Assembly: GCA_964622375.1 (NCBI GenBank)
Contig: CAZUQA010000055.1
Location: 1 to 29,514 of the forward strand
From: CAZUQA01 sp964622375
GTDB taxonomy: Bacteria > Bacillota_I > Bacilli_A > Erysipelotrichales > Erysipelotrichaceae
Reading direction: 5' to 3'
Length of the DNA stretch: 29,514 nucleotides
A model generated the notes under the pieces. That model had not been told where the DNA came from. It was given only the letters and a program-made list of their open reading frames with translations, and did not search any database. Within the stretch, counting starts at the first letter, position 1; each line of letters begins with the position of its first letter. Positions 14,886 to 22,966 of the stretch are shown here, piece by piece. Both the position numbers and the translations under genes were made by a program.

Positions 14886-15359
14886 ATGAAAACCTTAATA
14901 CTTTATGCCAGTAAATACGGCACTACAGCCATGATTGCCGAAAAAATAGCTAAGGCTATTGATAATGCTGTTATCGTGGATTTAAACCAAGAAACAAGTT
15001 ATAACCTTAACGAATATGATAGTGTGATTATCGGCACAGCTGTCTATGCCGGTAATATTCACAAAGCCGTTAAGCAATTTTTCGCTGATAAAGCAGCGGC
15101 TTTAAAACCTCAATCTTATGGTATTTACCTTTGCGGCCTTGAAGAAAAACATAATGAAGAATTCTTCAAACGCAATTTTGCGGCAGACGTCAGAAGAAAT
15201 GCGAAAATACTGCAAGAAGTTGGCGGTTACTTTGATCCCGCTAAGTCCTCCTTTTTTGAGAAAACCCTGATGAAAATGATAACCAAGTCTTCCGCTATTC
15301 AAAACACAATAAACGAAAAAGCCCTAACCGAGTTCATCAATGTTATGCGCTCTCAGTAA
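14886..15359 (+). CDS. Flavodoxin domain protein (Flavodoxin_5, HemG-like)
   Basis: A 157-residue flavodoxin-fold electron carrier or menaquinone/protoporphyrinogen-type reductase. The FMN phosphate loop is 'YASKYGTTAMIAEKIAKA' at residues 7-24. The second flavin region 'SVIIGTAVYAGNIHKAVKQF' (about 47-66) is the mark of the Flavodoxin_5/HemG group. The C-terminal helix is ordinary. GGGAG lies 7 nt before the ATG. It follows the lactate dehydrogenase operon but has its own promoter, so it may be expressed separately. No haem biosynthesis genes are nearby, so HemG function is not supported; a general flavodoxin role is likelier. It ends at a good terminator. Confidence 0.85.
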   Translation: MKTLILYASKYGTTAMIAEKIAKAIDNAVIVDLNQETSYNLNEYDSVIIGTAVYAGNIHKAVKQFFADKAAALKPQSYGIYLCGLEEKHNEEFFKRNFAADVRRNAKILQEVGGYFDPAKSSFFEKTLMKMITKSSAIQNTINEKALTEFINVMRSQ

Positions 15360-15375
15360 TACTGAAGATCCTGAC

Positions 15376-15402
15376 AAAACGGCAAGCGCCGTTTTTATTT
15401 TT
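15376..15402. terminator. Bidirectional intrinsic terminator
   Basis: An 8-bp stem AAAACGGC (15376-15383) / GCCGTTTT (15388-15395) with loop AAGC, followed on the + strand by TATTTTT and on the - strand by TTTT. It serves the flavodoxin gene (+) and the convergent amidohydrolase (-), whose stop codon lies in the 3' arm. Confidence 0.85.
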
Positions 15403-16972
15403 GATACACCACTTTCCCGGCAACAATAGTTTTTACTACTTGGGTTTCTTTGATCTTGACATAATCAATGTTGAAGATATCTTGATCCAATACTGCCATA
15501 TCGCCGTAGTAACCGGGACATAGTTTCCCTTTGATATTTTCTTCATAGCTACAGTAAGCGGAATTGACAGTGTAAGCCATCAGGGCCTCTTGAATACTCA
15601 GGGCTTCTTGGGGATTATAGCCAGCTGCCGGATAACCTTTCAGGTCTTGCCGGCTGAGAGCACAGTAAATATTATTCATGGTATTAAAAGGCTCAACCGG
15701 ACAATCCGTGCCTAAAGCGACATTTGCCCCTAAGTTCTGTAAAGTTTTAAAAGCATAGCTACTGGCTGCTAAATCAGCACCGACTCTATCTTGCACAATA
15801 TGGAGGTCATAATCCAGAAATATCGGCTGAACATACGCCATTACTCTCAAATCACCCATTCTTTTCAGTAAAGCTGGATCAGTAATTTGGCAATGCACTA
15901 TGCCATTACGTAAACTGAAACCGGTTATTTGTCGCGCTCTCTCTATACTATCTAAAGCCCTTTCAATGGCTCCATCACCAATACAGTGAATAGCTACTGC
16001 TACCCCGGCAGCATTGCAAGTTTCTACAATGGCAGCTAAATCATCTTTACTGAAACAACTGGTGCCCCGATTTCCCGGATCATCACTGTAGTCGGTTCTT
16101 AGAAAAGCCGTTCTGGCACCTAAAGAACCGTCACTCAACAATTTGATTGGGCCTAAGCTATACCAGGGACTACCTACAAAGTCTTTGGTTTCCCGTAAAA
16201 ATCGCTGCACTTTTTCTAACTCACTAAATAAACATTGTTGATAAACTCTGATCCCCAGCGCATTTTTTGTCGCGAGGTTTTGGTAGGCTTGTATCACCCT
16301 GCCATATTCCCCACAGCCAAAGTCGTCACTTTGTACCGAAGTGATACCACAAACCCATAAATCCTTCACTGCAGCTTGGATTATTTCCTCAATTTCTTCT
16401 ACCGAAAATGATTTATTAGTAATCAATTCTAAAGTTTTTTCCGTTAATAAACCCTTTTCATAATCAAAATCCCCACCCGGGGGCGCCTTAAAGTTTTCAT
16501 TAAAACCAAAGTGAGCTAAAGCAGCAGAGTTTACTACGGCAATATGTCCGCATACTCGTGTTAATACTAAAGGGATATCTGAACAGATAGCATCCAAATC
16601 CGACTTTTGCGGTATTAGCGGTTTATCAAAACAATCCTGGTTCCAGCCCCGACCATAAATGATCTGGCAATTCCTTTGTTCTTGGCGATAGGTCAATACT
16701 CGTTGTTTGATTTCTTCTAGTGACTTACATAACAACAAATCAACATTGCGTTTTGCCAAGCCATAACCCAATAAATGCAAGTGAGAATCGTTGAAGCCCG
16801 GCACTACCACTTGTCCTTGTAAATCGATGACTTCGCAATTATTATCTTTAAGATTTAAGATGTCAGCATCATTACCACTACAAGTGATAATCCCATCTTC
16901 GACAAGCAAAGCGCTGACAAGCTCTTGGCCTTGCAGTGTATGAATCTTCCCGTTGTAGAATAGCGTCCTCAT
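15395..16972 (-). CDS. YtcJ-like metal-dependent amidohydrolase
   Basis: A 525-residue Amidohydro_3 family enzyme, of usual family length, predicted to hydrolyse an amide or N-acyl bond; the natural substrate is unknown. The N-terminal beta sandwich is followed by the TIM barrel with metal ligands His64 and His66 ('NDSHLHLLG'). Lys277 lies in 'GPIKLLSDGSLGARTA', the family's lysine. Other ligands are His329 in 'VAIHCIGDGA', His360 in 'GIVHCQITD' and Asp423 in 'ALGTDCPVEP'. The C-terminal sandwich strand ends 'VVKTIVAGKVVYQK'. No signal peptide is present. It starts 17 nt after the DUF368 gene with the ribosome binding site in that gene's end, so they form an operon. Reading it as a peptidoglycan-related hydrolase from that neighbour would be speculation. 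Confidence 0.88.
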   Translation of the reverse strand: MRTLFYNGKIHTLQGQELVSALLVEDGIITCSGNDADILNLKDNNCEVIDLQGQVVVPGFNDSHLHLLGYGLAKRNVDLLLCKSLEEIKQRVLTYRQEQRNCQIIYGRGWNQDCFDKPLIPQKSDLDAICSDIPLVLTRVCGHIAVVNSAALAHFGFNENFKAPPGGDFDYEKGLLTEKTLELITNKSFSVEEIEEIIQAAVKDLWVCGITSVQSDDFGCGEYGRVIQAYQNLATKNALGIRVYQQCLFSELEKVQRFLRETKDFVGSPWYSLGPIKLLSDGSLGARTAFLRTDYSDDPGNRGTSCFSKDDLAAIVETCNAAGVAVAIHCIGDGAIERALDSIERARQITGFSLRNGIVHCQITDPALLKRMGDLRVMAYVQPIFLDYDLHIVQDRVGADLAASSYAFKTLQNLGANVALGTDCPVEPFNTMNNIYCALSRQDLKGYPAAGYNPQEALSIQEALMAYTVNSAYCSYEENIKGKLCPGYYGDMAVLDQDIFNIDYVKIKETQVVKTIVAGKVVYQK

Positions 16973-16989
16973 TTTTACCGCTTTTTCCC

Positions 16990-17859
16990 TTACCCTTCTT
17001 TAGCTATTTCTTTATTTAGGATATTTCCCATAACAACAAATAACAGGGAAATGCCTAAGCCGACTACTAACATGATACTGCCAAAAATCCATGAAAAATT
17101 CTCATCTTGTAGTTGCAGACTTTGAATAATGATACCGATGAGTGACCCCAGCATAAAGCCAAACACTAAGGAGTTGGCAAAACCCGGGTGTTTCTCAAAG
17201 ACATATTTGATACCGTTTGAAGTCAAAACCAGGCCCACTAGAGCACAAAAACCGGCTATACCAAAGGGCACTAAGTAAGTAAAGTTAAAATGTAATAAAG
17301 ACTCAGCCATGATAATCAAGCCGCGATAAATACCGAAAATTATCAAAACCATGGATACACTCATTCCCGGAATAAACAGACAGACGCCGGCGAAAAAACC
17401 ACCAACGGCTAGCAAGATAAAATTAGGAGTAAAAATCGCAGTCGTCTCCGGTTTAGTAAAACCGATAGCCAACAAGCCTAGTATTAAAGCCGCCAAAAAA
17501 GCGACAACCCCGCCTAAAATGTAAGACTTTTGAAATTCGTGTTTCTTTATTTCTTGTTGAATCATCGGTAAATTGCCAAAAATCAAACCGATAAAAAGGA
17601 AATATGTCGCTTTTTCATAAGTCTCAAAAAGAAACTTAAAGGCCAATAAGAACAACACCCCGCTGATAACAACACCAATCCCAAGCGGAATACAAAACAT
17701 AATATTCTTTTTCAACTCCTTAAATGGATTAGCCGCAATACTAATAATATCTTGATAAACTCCCATCATAATAGCTATCATGCTGCCGCTAAACCCCGGG
17801 GCAAAGACACTCAAGCCCAGAAAGAAGCCACAGATAATCCGATATATAAATTTTTTCAT
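16990..17859 (-). CDS. DUF368 family membrane protein (PopT-type polyprenyl-phosphate translocase)
   Basis: Predicted undecaprenyl-phosphate translocase; DUF368 proteins (PopT) were shown to recycle the C55-P lipid carrier across the membrane. The 289 residues contain about eight membrane segments and an internal duplication. 'APGFSGSM' at 20-27 is matched by 'IPGMSVSM' near 163-170, each followed by Gly-x-Tyr ('MGVYQDII', 'FGIYRGLI'). This is the known pattern of the family. The start was set at ATG 17859, which has GGAGAG at good spacing. A GTG at 17871 is weaker because it lies upstream of that site. Its promoter is an extended -10 about 55 nt upstream. It is cotranscribed with the downstream amidohydrolase. 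The window also carries ftsA-ftsZ, but not adjacent. Confidence 0.88.
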   Translation of the reverse strand: MKKFIYRIICGFFLGLSVFAPGFSGSMIAIMMGVYQDIISIAANPFKELKKNIMFCIPLGIGVVISGVLFLLAFKFLFETYEKATYFLFIGLIFGNLPMIQQEIKKHEFQKSYILGGVVAFLAALILGLLAIGFTKPETTAIFTPNFILLAVGGFFAGVCLFIPGMSVSMVLIIFGIYRGLIIMAESLLHFNFTYLVPFGIAGFCALVGLVLTSNGIKYVFEKHPGFANSLVFGFMLGSLIGIIIQSLQLQDENFSWIFGSIMLVVGLGISLLFVVMGNILNKEIAKEG

Positions 17860-17913
17860 TACTCTCTCCACTTCACTTAAGCTTTAAAACTTTAGTGATT
17901 TCTTTACTGTTAT

Positions 17914-17922
17914 ATTATAACA
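17914..17922 (-). promoter_or_regulatory. Extended -10 promoter for the DUF368-amidohydrolase operon
   Basis: TGT-TATAAT on the - strand, start expected near 17907, leader about 48 nt. No recognisable -35. Confidence 0.6.
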
Positions 17923-17956
17923 CTTAAGCGTTGCGCTATTTTCTATTGACACTATA

Positions 17957-17988
17957 AAAAATAGTGCAAGTTCTCATTGCACTATTTT
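17957..17988 (-). terminator. Intrinsic terminator of the surface-protein gene
   Basis: An 11-bp perfect stem (AAAATAGTGCA / TGCACTATTTT) with a 10-nt loop, followed on the - strand by a T run. It lies about 22 nt past the stop of the gene at 18010. Confidence 0.8.
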
Positions 17989-18009
17989 CTTCCCTTGCAA
18001 AAGTCGAGT

Positions 18010-19944
18010 TTAGTTTTTCCTTTTCTTTAATCCAACATACAACGCCACAGTACCGGATATTGCCAACAAAGCAATTAGGTAAATATTGATTTGGTCGCCG
18101 GTATTTGGCTTGGAGCTAAGATCCCGCCACTGCGCAAATAGAGTCAGACTCATTTCCGTCATATCCACACCATTGTTTTCGTCGACTATGGTGCCATTAA
18201 CTGCATCAAACACCCATTTTTTTCCTGCACCGTTTGCCTTGGTATTCCAGCCTTCAAACTGATAGCCTGGTCTGGTCGGTTGGGGATTAGGCGCTGTAGC
18301 TATCCTACTACCCAAATCAACGCTCAGCGTTTTCGTTACCGGGGTTCTTAGGGCATTTTGATTGTCATACTCTTGGTCTTCGTTATAGATATAGTTGATA
18401 CTGATAGCTGAAGAAGTGAGGGTTTCATCCTGCCAGTGCGCATAAAGCGTCAAAGTATTATTGGCTTTATTTACCCCATTCTCTTCAGTCAACAGAGTTC
18501 CGCTATCGGCATTGAACAACCACTTAGTACCGCCGGTTTCCCGAGTAAACCAACCGATGAAATGATAACCCACTTTAGCCGGCACCGGATTTGGTGCACT
18601 GGCCAAGCGACTGCCATACTCTCCGCTATTAAGCTTAACCGCGGTAATCCCGGTATCATTTTGATTAGTGTATTCTATCGTATTGTCGTAAAAGTAAGTA
18701 ATATCAATTATCTCCGCTTGTTCAACAATCTCTTCCCAGCCAGCGTATAAGGTTAAGGCTTTAGTACCGGCATTGACACCGTTTTCTAGTGTTACTTTGG
18801 TGCCCCCGGCGCCAAAATTCCACAGGATACCGCCGCTGTTAGTCTCCGTAAACCAACCTTTAAAGAGATACCCGTCTTTAGTTGGTTGGGGGTCAGGAGC
18901 CGCTGATATTTCGGTATTGTAAGCGATGTTAGTTACTTTAGTTGCTACAGTATTTGTTGCATTTTGATCACTATACTCCGTAACATTGTCATAGATGTAG
19001 AATACATCAAAGTAAACCGGCGGATTGAACTGCTTAACCCAAACATAACTGATGCCGTTATTATACTCAAAGTAACCCGCTCTACTGGAAGTAGGCTCAA
19101 AGTCGCCTTGCATTTTTAACACTCTTGGTGTATCGGCAAACTCGATGTAAGTAAAACCGCCACTGGTAGCGCGGATTGTCCCGTCAACGACTACTTTAGC
19201 ACCGTTATAAACATAAACTCCGGCACCACCACCGATAACATTCCCTTTAATGTAAACAAAAGCTTGATCATACGCGAAGACTCCGGTACCACCGCCTGAA
19301 GAATTACCATAGACATAGACTTCAGTTCCGTCACCGCCGACCGTCATAGCACCACCACCGTTACAGTTACCGTAAACCGTGATCTTGCCGCCATTGAAAG
19401 CACTCAAACCATAAAAACTGTTAAAAATTATATTGCCATAAACCGTGATTTCCGAACCGGCTCCGGTGACATAAGCCCCCCGAGCTCCGGTCCCGCTTCC
19501 TAATGAAGTCGCATGATGCACTTCAGCTTTTCCTCCGTTGTGGGCATAAACTCCGTGCATATCTCCGGATCCCGTACCGGTAACATTAAACTGACCTCCG
19601 GCTGCGCGATTGACCAACTTAACTTCACCGTTTTCTCCAACTTCTAAAGCATGACCTCGGGCAGGTTGAACGCTGAGAATGAAACCATTCATATCAAAAG
19701 CCAGGCTTTTATTGGTAATCACGATATTTGAAGTATAGTTGATATTGGCAATCAACTTGATGGTTTCACCATCAGCGACAGCCGCTAAGGCATCGTCTAA
19801 TGACTCGTATTTTACACCGGTTTCCACGATTTCACACACTTCTTCAGCAGCATGCAAGATATACGGATGCACAATAAAGACACTGATCATAAATGTCAAC
19901 AATAGCGCTAAACCGATTTTGAATGATTTTGTAGTTTTTTTCAT
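18010..19944 (-). CDS. Secreted wall-anchored surface protein: beta-helix plus three InlB B-repeat (Flg_new) domains
   Basis: A 644-residue cell-surface protein. A Lys-rich signal peptide occupies about 1-32, probably cut after Ala-His-Ala-Ala. Residues about 45-260 form Gly-rich repeats of about 20 residues ('GGKITVYGNCNGG', 'GTEVYVYGNSSGG', 'AKVVVDGTIRAT'), as in a right-handed beta-helix. Three Listeria-Bacteroides/InlB B-repeat domains follow at about 312-403, 416-504 and 515-606. Each has 'YIYDN...', 'APNPQPT..GY.F.GW', and a closing 'LTLYA.W'. The C-terminus is a sorting-type tail: KPNTGD at 612-617, a hydrophobic helix and KKRKN. The first residue of the LPXTG site is Lys instead of Leu. 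GGAGGTG precedes the ATG. No sortase gene is in the window. It is likely an adhesin or host-interaction factor, inferred from the domain type only. Confidence 0.85.
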   Translation of the reverse strand: MKKTTKSFKIGLALLLTFMISVFIVHPYILHAAEEVCEIVETGVKYESLDDALAAVADGETIKLIANINYTSNIVITNKSLAFDMNGFILSVQPARGHALEVGENGEVKLVNRAAGGQFNVTGTGSGDMHGVYAHNGGKAEVHHATSLGSGTGARGAYVTGAGSEITVYGNIIFNSFYGLSAFNGGKITVYGNCNGGGAMTVGGDGTEVYVYGNSSGGGTGVFAYDQAFVYIKGNVIGGGAGVYVYNGAKVVVDGTIRATSGGFTYIEFADTPRVLKMQGDFEPTSSRAGYFEYNNGISYVWVKQFNPPVYFDVFYIYDNVTEYSDQNATNTVATKVTNIAYNTEISAAPDPQPTKDGYLFKGWFTETNSGGILWNFGAGGTKVTLENGVNAGTKALTLYAGWEEIVEQAEIIDITYFYDNTIEYTNQNDTGITAVKLNSGEYGSRLASAPNPVPAKVGYHFIGWFTRETGGTKWLFNADSGTLLTEENGVNKANNTLTLYAHWQDETLTSSAISINYIYNEDQEYDNQNALRTPVTKTLSVDLGSRIATAPNPQPTRPGYQFEGWNTKANGAGKKWVFDAVNGTIVDENNGVDMTEMSLTLFAQWRDLSSKPNTGDQINIYLIALLAISGTVALYVGLKKRKN

Positions 19945-20001
19945 TGAACACCTCCACTTCTTTTAGTCAAAAAACTAAATATTCATTTATTATCCAATGT
20001 A

Positions 20002-20010
20002 ATTATAACA
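20002..20010 (-). promoter_or_regulatory. Extended -10 promoter for the surface-protein gene
   Basis: TGT-TATAAT, identical to those of the DUF368 and ftsA genes. Start expected near 19995, leader about 51 nt. Confidence 0.55.
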
Positions 20011-20126
20011 ATCAGGAAGAATATGAAAGTAGTGATATGCTCTACCCTTTTCAGGTAAAAACTACAACAACTGCAGAAAACCGAGTGGTTTAAAGGCTGA
20101 AAATAGATTTTCCCAGACAATCTAGT

Positions 20127-20150
20127 CAATGATAATAAGTTATATCATTG
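20127..20150. repeat. Inverted repeat in the surface-protein upstream region
   Basis: CAATGATA (20127-20134) and TATCATTG (20143-20150), 8 bp perfect with an 8-nt loop. The flanks (TTTTCCC / GGGAAAA and CAGAC / GTCTG) could pair alternatively around it, so a structured RNA or a regulator site is possible. Confidence 0.4.
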
Positions 20151-20346
20151 GGAAAAATAGTCTGACAAAAGCCTATTCTCCTCTGTCTTTGTCTAAAATC
20201 ATTTTTATAGCAAAACCTCGCTTTATTCTGATAAAGCTCTTAGTTATTATTTTTCATTGCTACAAAAAATCATTATAGTTTAGAACCCCTACGCTATTTT
20301 ATGGTGCTAAGAAAACAACTTTTGCTACAGCTGAAGTGAGTGATCC

Positions 20347-21876
20347 TCACTCCCATTCAATTGTCCCGGGAGGCTTGTCGGTTATATCATAGACAACCCG
20401 GTTAACACCGGCGACTTCCGTAGTTATTCGTGTTGAGATTCTTTTTAGGACTTCATAAGGAATTTTCACCCAAGTAGCAGCCATAGCATTATTTGACTCA
20501 ACTGCGCGCACGATAACAGTCTGTCCGTAGCTTCTTTCCCCGGCATTCACTCCCACCGACTTGATGTCAGGTAAAACCGCAAAGTATTGCCAAGCTTCTT
20601 TAATATCTGCTTCTTCTATTTCTTCCCGTACTATCATATCAGCGGCTTTCAGTATTTCCAGCTTTACTTTTGTCACTTCTCCTAGGCAACGTACTGCTAA
20701 ACCGGGTCCGGGAAAAGGTTGACGATTAACCAAAGACTCTGGCAAGCCAAGCTGTATTCCTAAAGCCCGAACTTCGTTTTTATAGAGATATTTCAGCGGT
20801 TCAATAAGCTCAAAGTTCAATGCTTCCGGTAAGCCACCAACATTATGGTGGGTTTTTACTGTCTTATTATCCAATGTTCCGCTTTCGATAATATCAGGAA
20901 AAATTGTTCCTTGTGCTAAAAAAGCGATATCAGTGAATTTCTTCACTTCCTCTTCAAATACTTTAATAAACTCATGACCAATGATCTTTCTCTTTTCTTC
21001 CGGCTCACTGACACCCCGCAATTTATCTAAAAAGCGTGCAGCTGCATCGACTTTTATTACATTGAATCCCCAGTTGTCATTAAAAGTCTGCATAACCGTA
21101 GCTGCTTCACCGGTGCGCAATAATCCATGATCAACAAACATACAAAGCAAATTGTCACCAATAGCTTTATGCAGTAAAGCAGCGACAACTGAACTATCCA
21201 CGCCACCGCTGATAGCACACAACACTTTTTTATCTTGCACCTTTTGTTGGATCTTACTGATTTGATTGGCTGCAAAAGTTGCCATATCACGCTCAGTTTC
21301 TAACTTACAAATATTGAAAAGGAAATTGGAGAAGAATAACTCAGCATTGTCATCACTGCTGACTTCCGGATGGAATTGGACCGCATAGATATTCCTACTC
21401 TCATCAGCCATAGCAGCATTAGGACAATCAACGGTATGCGCCCAGTTGATAAAGCCCTTAGGTAAGCGTGTTACCTCGTCATTATGCCGCATACAAAAAT
21501 CCATTTTTGCTTTAAAACCTTGGTTTAATCTATTACTTTGGGTTATGAAAACTTGCCGGTCGCCCTGCTCAGCTACTTTTGCGGCTTTTACTTCCCCACC
21601 AAAATCTCGAGCCAGCAACTGCATGCCGTAACAGATGCCTAAAATGGGTAAACCTAAAGTGTAAATCGCTGTATCGGCGTTATAAGTTTCCGGCCAATAA
21701 ACGCTCTTTGGTGAACCGCTCAGCACTAGGGCTTTGATGCTGGTATCAGCTGCTATTTCTTTGGCGCTGATCCTATGATCGACAACCTCACTTATTATAC
21801 CTAGATCCCGGATGCGCTGTGCCACTTGTTGACAAGTTGTACTGCCAAAATCCAAAACTACTACTTTGTTTCTCAT
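20347..21876 (-). CDS. guaA: GMP synthase (glutamine-hydrolysing)
   Basis: Converts XMP, ATP and glutamine to GMP in purine synthesis. The 509 residues match full-length GuaA. The class I amidotransferase domain carries the triad Cys82 ('GICYGM'), His169 and Glu171 ('FHPEV'). The ATP pyrophosphatase P-loop is S223-G-G-V-D-S-S229. The C-terminal dimerisation domain ends with the conserved 'ITDKPPGTIEWE'. One oddity is near the N-terminus, where the common 'DFGSQY.QLIARRIRE' reads 'DFGSTTCQQVAQRIRD'. Start ATG has AAGGAAGAG upstream. It lies 41 nt after ftsZ, separated by the ftsZ terminator, so basal readthrough or an unseen promoter must drive it. No purine riboswitch was recognised. Confidence 0.95.
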   Translation of the reverse strand: MRNKVVVLDFGSTTCQQVAQRIRDLGIISEVVDHRISAKEIAADTSIKALVLSGSPKSVYWPETYNADTAIYTLGLPILGICYGMQLLARDFGGEVKAAKVAEQGDRQVFITQSNRLNQGFKAKMDFCMRHNDEVTRLPKGFINWAHTVDCPNAAMADESRNIYAVQFHPEVSSDDNAELFFSNFLFNICKLETERDMATFAANQISKIQQKVQDKKVLCAISGGVDSSVVAALLHKAIGDNLLCMFVDHGLLRTGEAATVMQTFNDNWGFNVIKVDAAARFLDKLRGVSEPEEKRKIIGHEFIKVFEEEVKKFTDIAFLAQGTIFPDIIESGTLDNKTVKTHHNVGGLPEALNFELIEPLKYLYKNEVRALGIQLGLPESLVNRQPFPGPGLAVRCLGEVTKVKLEILKAADMIVREEIEEADIKEAWQYFAVLPDIKSVGVNAGERSYGQTVIVRAVESNNAMAATWVKIPYEVLKRISTRITTEVAGVNRVVYDITDKPPGTIEWE

Positions 21877-21901
21877 AACTCTTCCTTTTTATCTGCTAAA
21901 G

Positions 21902-21920
21902 AAAAAAGGCTTGCGCCTTA
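21902..21920 (-). terminator. Intrinsic terminator of ftsA-ftsZ containing the ftsZ stop codon
   Basis: On the - strand the stem AAGGC (21915-21919) / GCCTT (21906-21910) with a GCAA loop is followed by TTTTTT (21902-21907). The TAA stop of ftsZ (21918-21920) starts the stem, so a translating ribosome would reach the hairpin. Confidence 0.75.
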
Positions 21921-22964
21921 ATTTCTGTCTCTAAACCATACAGGCACATCAGGCTCTTCCGCAGTTTCAACTTCCACCTGCGTTTCAATTTGCGGAGCTG
22001 CTGTACTGTTTGTCGTCGCTTTATTGTCGCCAAAGCCGGTGGCAATAACCGTTACGATGATATTTTCTCCTAAGCGGTCATTAGTTGCCAAACCGGCTAT
22101 CAGTTCCATGTCGGAACCGGCAGCCTCGGTGATATAATTAACCGCCCGTTTGTATTCATTAAGGGTCATGCCCTTGCCGCCCGTAATATTGACGATAGCT
22201 TTCTTGGCTCCTTCAATGCTGGCTTCCAGTAGCGGTGAATTTAAAGCTTGTTTAGCTGCTTCGATGGCTTTGTTTTCTCCATTAGCGATACCGATACCGA
22301 TTAAAGCCGAACCCTGACCTTGCATAACAGAACGAACATCCGCGAAGTCCAAGTTAATGGTCGCTCTGACGGCGATTAAATCCGTAATAGTTTGAATTCC
22401 TTGCCGCAGAATATTATCCGCTTCTTTAAACGAATCAACTAAAGGAATTTCTCCGATGGTTTCACTTAACTTACTGTTAGATATTACAATTAGGGCATCG
22501 ACATACTCTTTCATCTCTTCAATGCCGCCTAAAGCTACTCTCATTCTCTTAATCCCTTCCCAATCGAAAGGTTTTGTGACGATACCCACTGTTAAAGCTC
22601 CGGCTTCTTTGGCTAAACGCGAAATAAAAGGGGCAGCTGCCGTTCCGGTGCCGCCACCCATTCCGGCGGCGACAAAGATCATATCGGCGTCTTTTACTAC
22701 TTCTTTGAGTTCGGCTTCGGATTCCATAACTGCCGCTCTGCCGATTTTCGGATCACTACCGGCACCATAGCCTCGACAAATCGTTGGCCCGATAAGAATT
22801 TTGTTGGAGCATACTGAGTCATCCAGAACCTGTAAGTCGGTGTTGACCACAAAAAATTCGGCACCTTGCATGCCCTCTTCAACCATGCGATTGACAGCAT
22901 TACAACCGGCTCCGCCAACACCAAACACCTTGATTCTCGTAATTTGATTATATTTTAGACTCAT
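21918..22964 (-). CDS. ftsZ: Cell division protein FtsZ
   Basis: The tubulin-like GTPase that forms the division ring. The 348 residues include 'FGVGGAGCNAVNRMVE' at 14-29 and the tubulin signature GMGGGTGTAA (101-110). They also include the T7 synergy loop Asn204-Leu-Asp206-Phe-Ala-Asp209. A short linker leads to a C-terminal peptide ending 'DVPVWFRDRN', which should bind FtsA and other partners. It is somewhat short (many are 360-400), because the disordered linker is only about 20 residues. Start ATG has a perfect GGAGG in the end of ftsA, 2 nt away. Operon with ftsA. Terminator immediately after the stop. Confidence 0.97.
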   Translation of the reverse strand: MSLKYNQITRIKVFGVGGAGCNAVNRMVEEGMQGAEFFVVNTDLQVLDDSVCSNKILIGPTICRGYGAGSDPKIGRAAVMESEAELKEVVKDADMIFVAAGMGGGTGTAAAPFISRLAKEAGALTVGIVTKPFDWEGIKRMRVALGGIEEMKEYVDALIVISNSKLSETIGEIPLVDSFKEADNILRQGIQTITDLIAVRATINLDFADVRSVMQGQGSALIGIGIANGENKAIEAAKQALNSPLLEASIEGAKKAIVNITGGKGMTLNEYKRAVNYITEAAGSDMELIAGLATNDRLGENIIVTVIATGFGDNKATTNSTAAPQIETQVEVETAEEPDVPVWFRDRN

Positions 22965-22966
22965 AA

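Larger units (their letters stand above)
19945..20346. other. Intergenic region between guaA and the surface-protein gene
   Basis: About 400 nt without a gene. On the - strand it holds an extended -10 for the surface-protein gene (20002-20010), a second candidate TGC-TATAAA (20204-20212, start near 20197) and an inverted repeat (20127-20150). A weak AGTGAG/CTCACT hairpin lies just after the guaA stop. The upstream candidate could drive a long leader or a small RNA. No tRNA, terminator with T run, or coding frame was found. Confidence 0.45.

Noticed and set aside
21877..21917. Possible purine riboswitch before guaA
   Set aside because: The gap is 41 nt and is mostly the ftsZ terminator; too short for a known purine aptamer.
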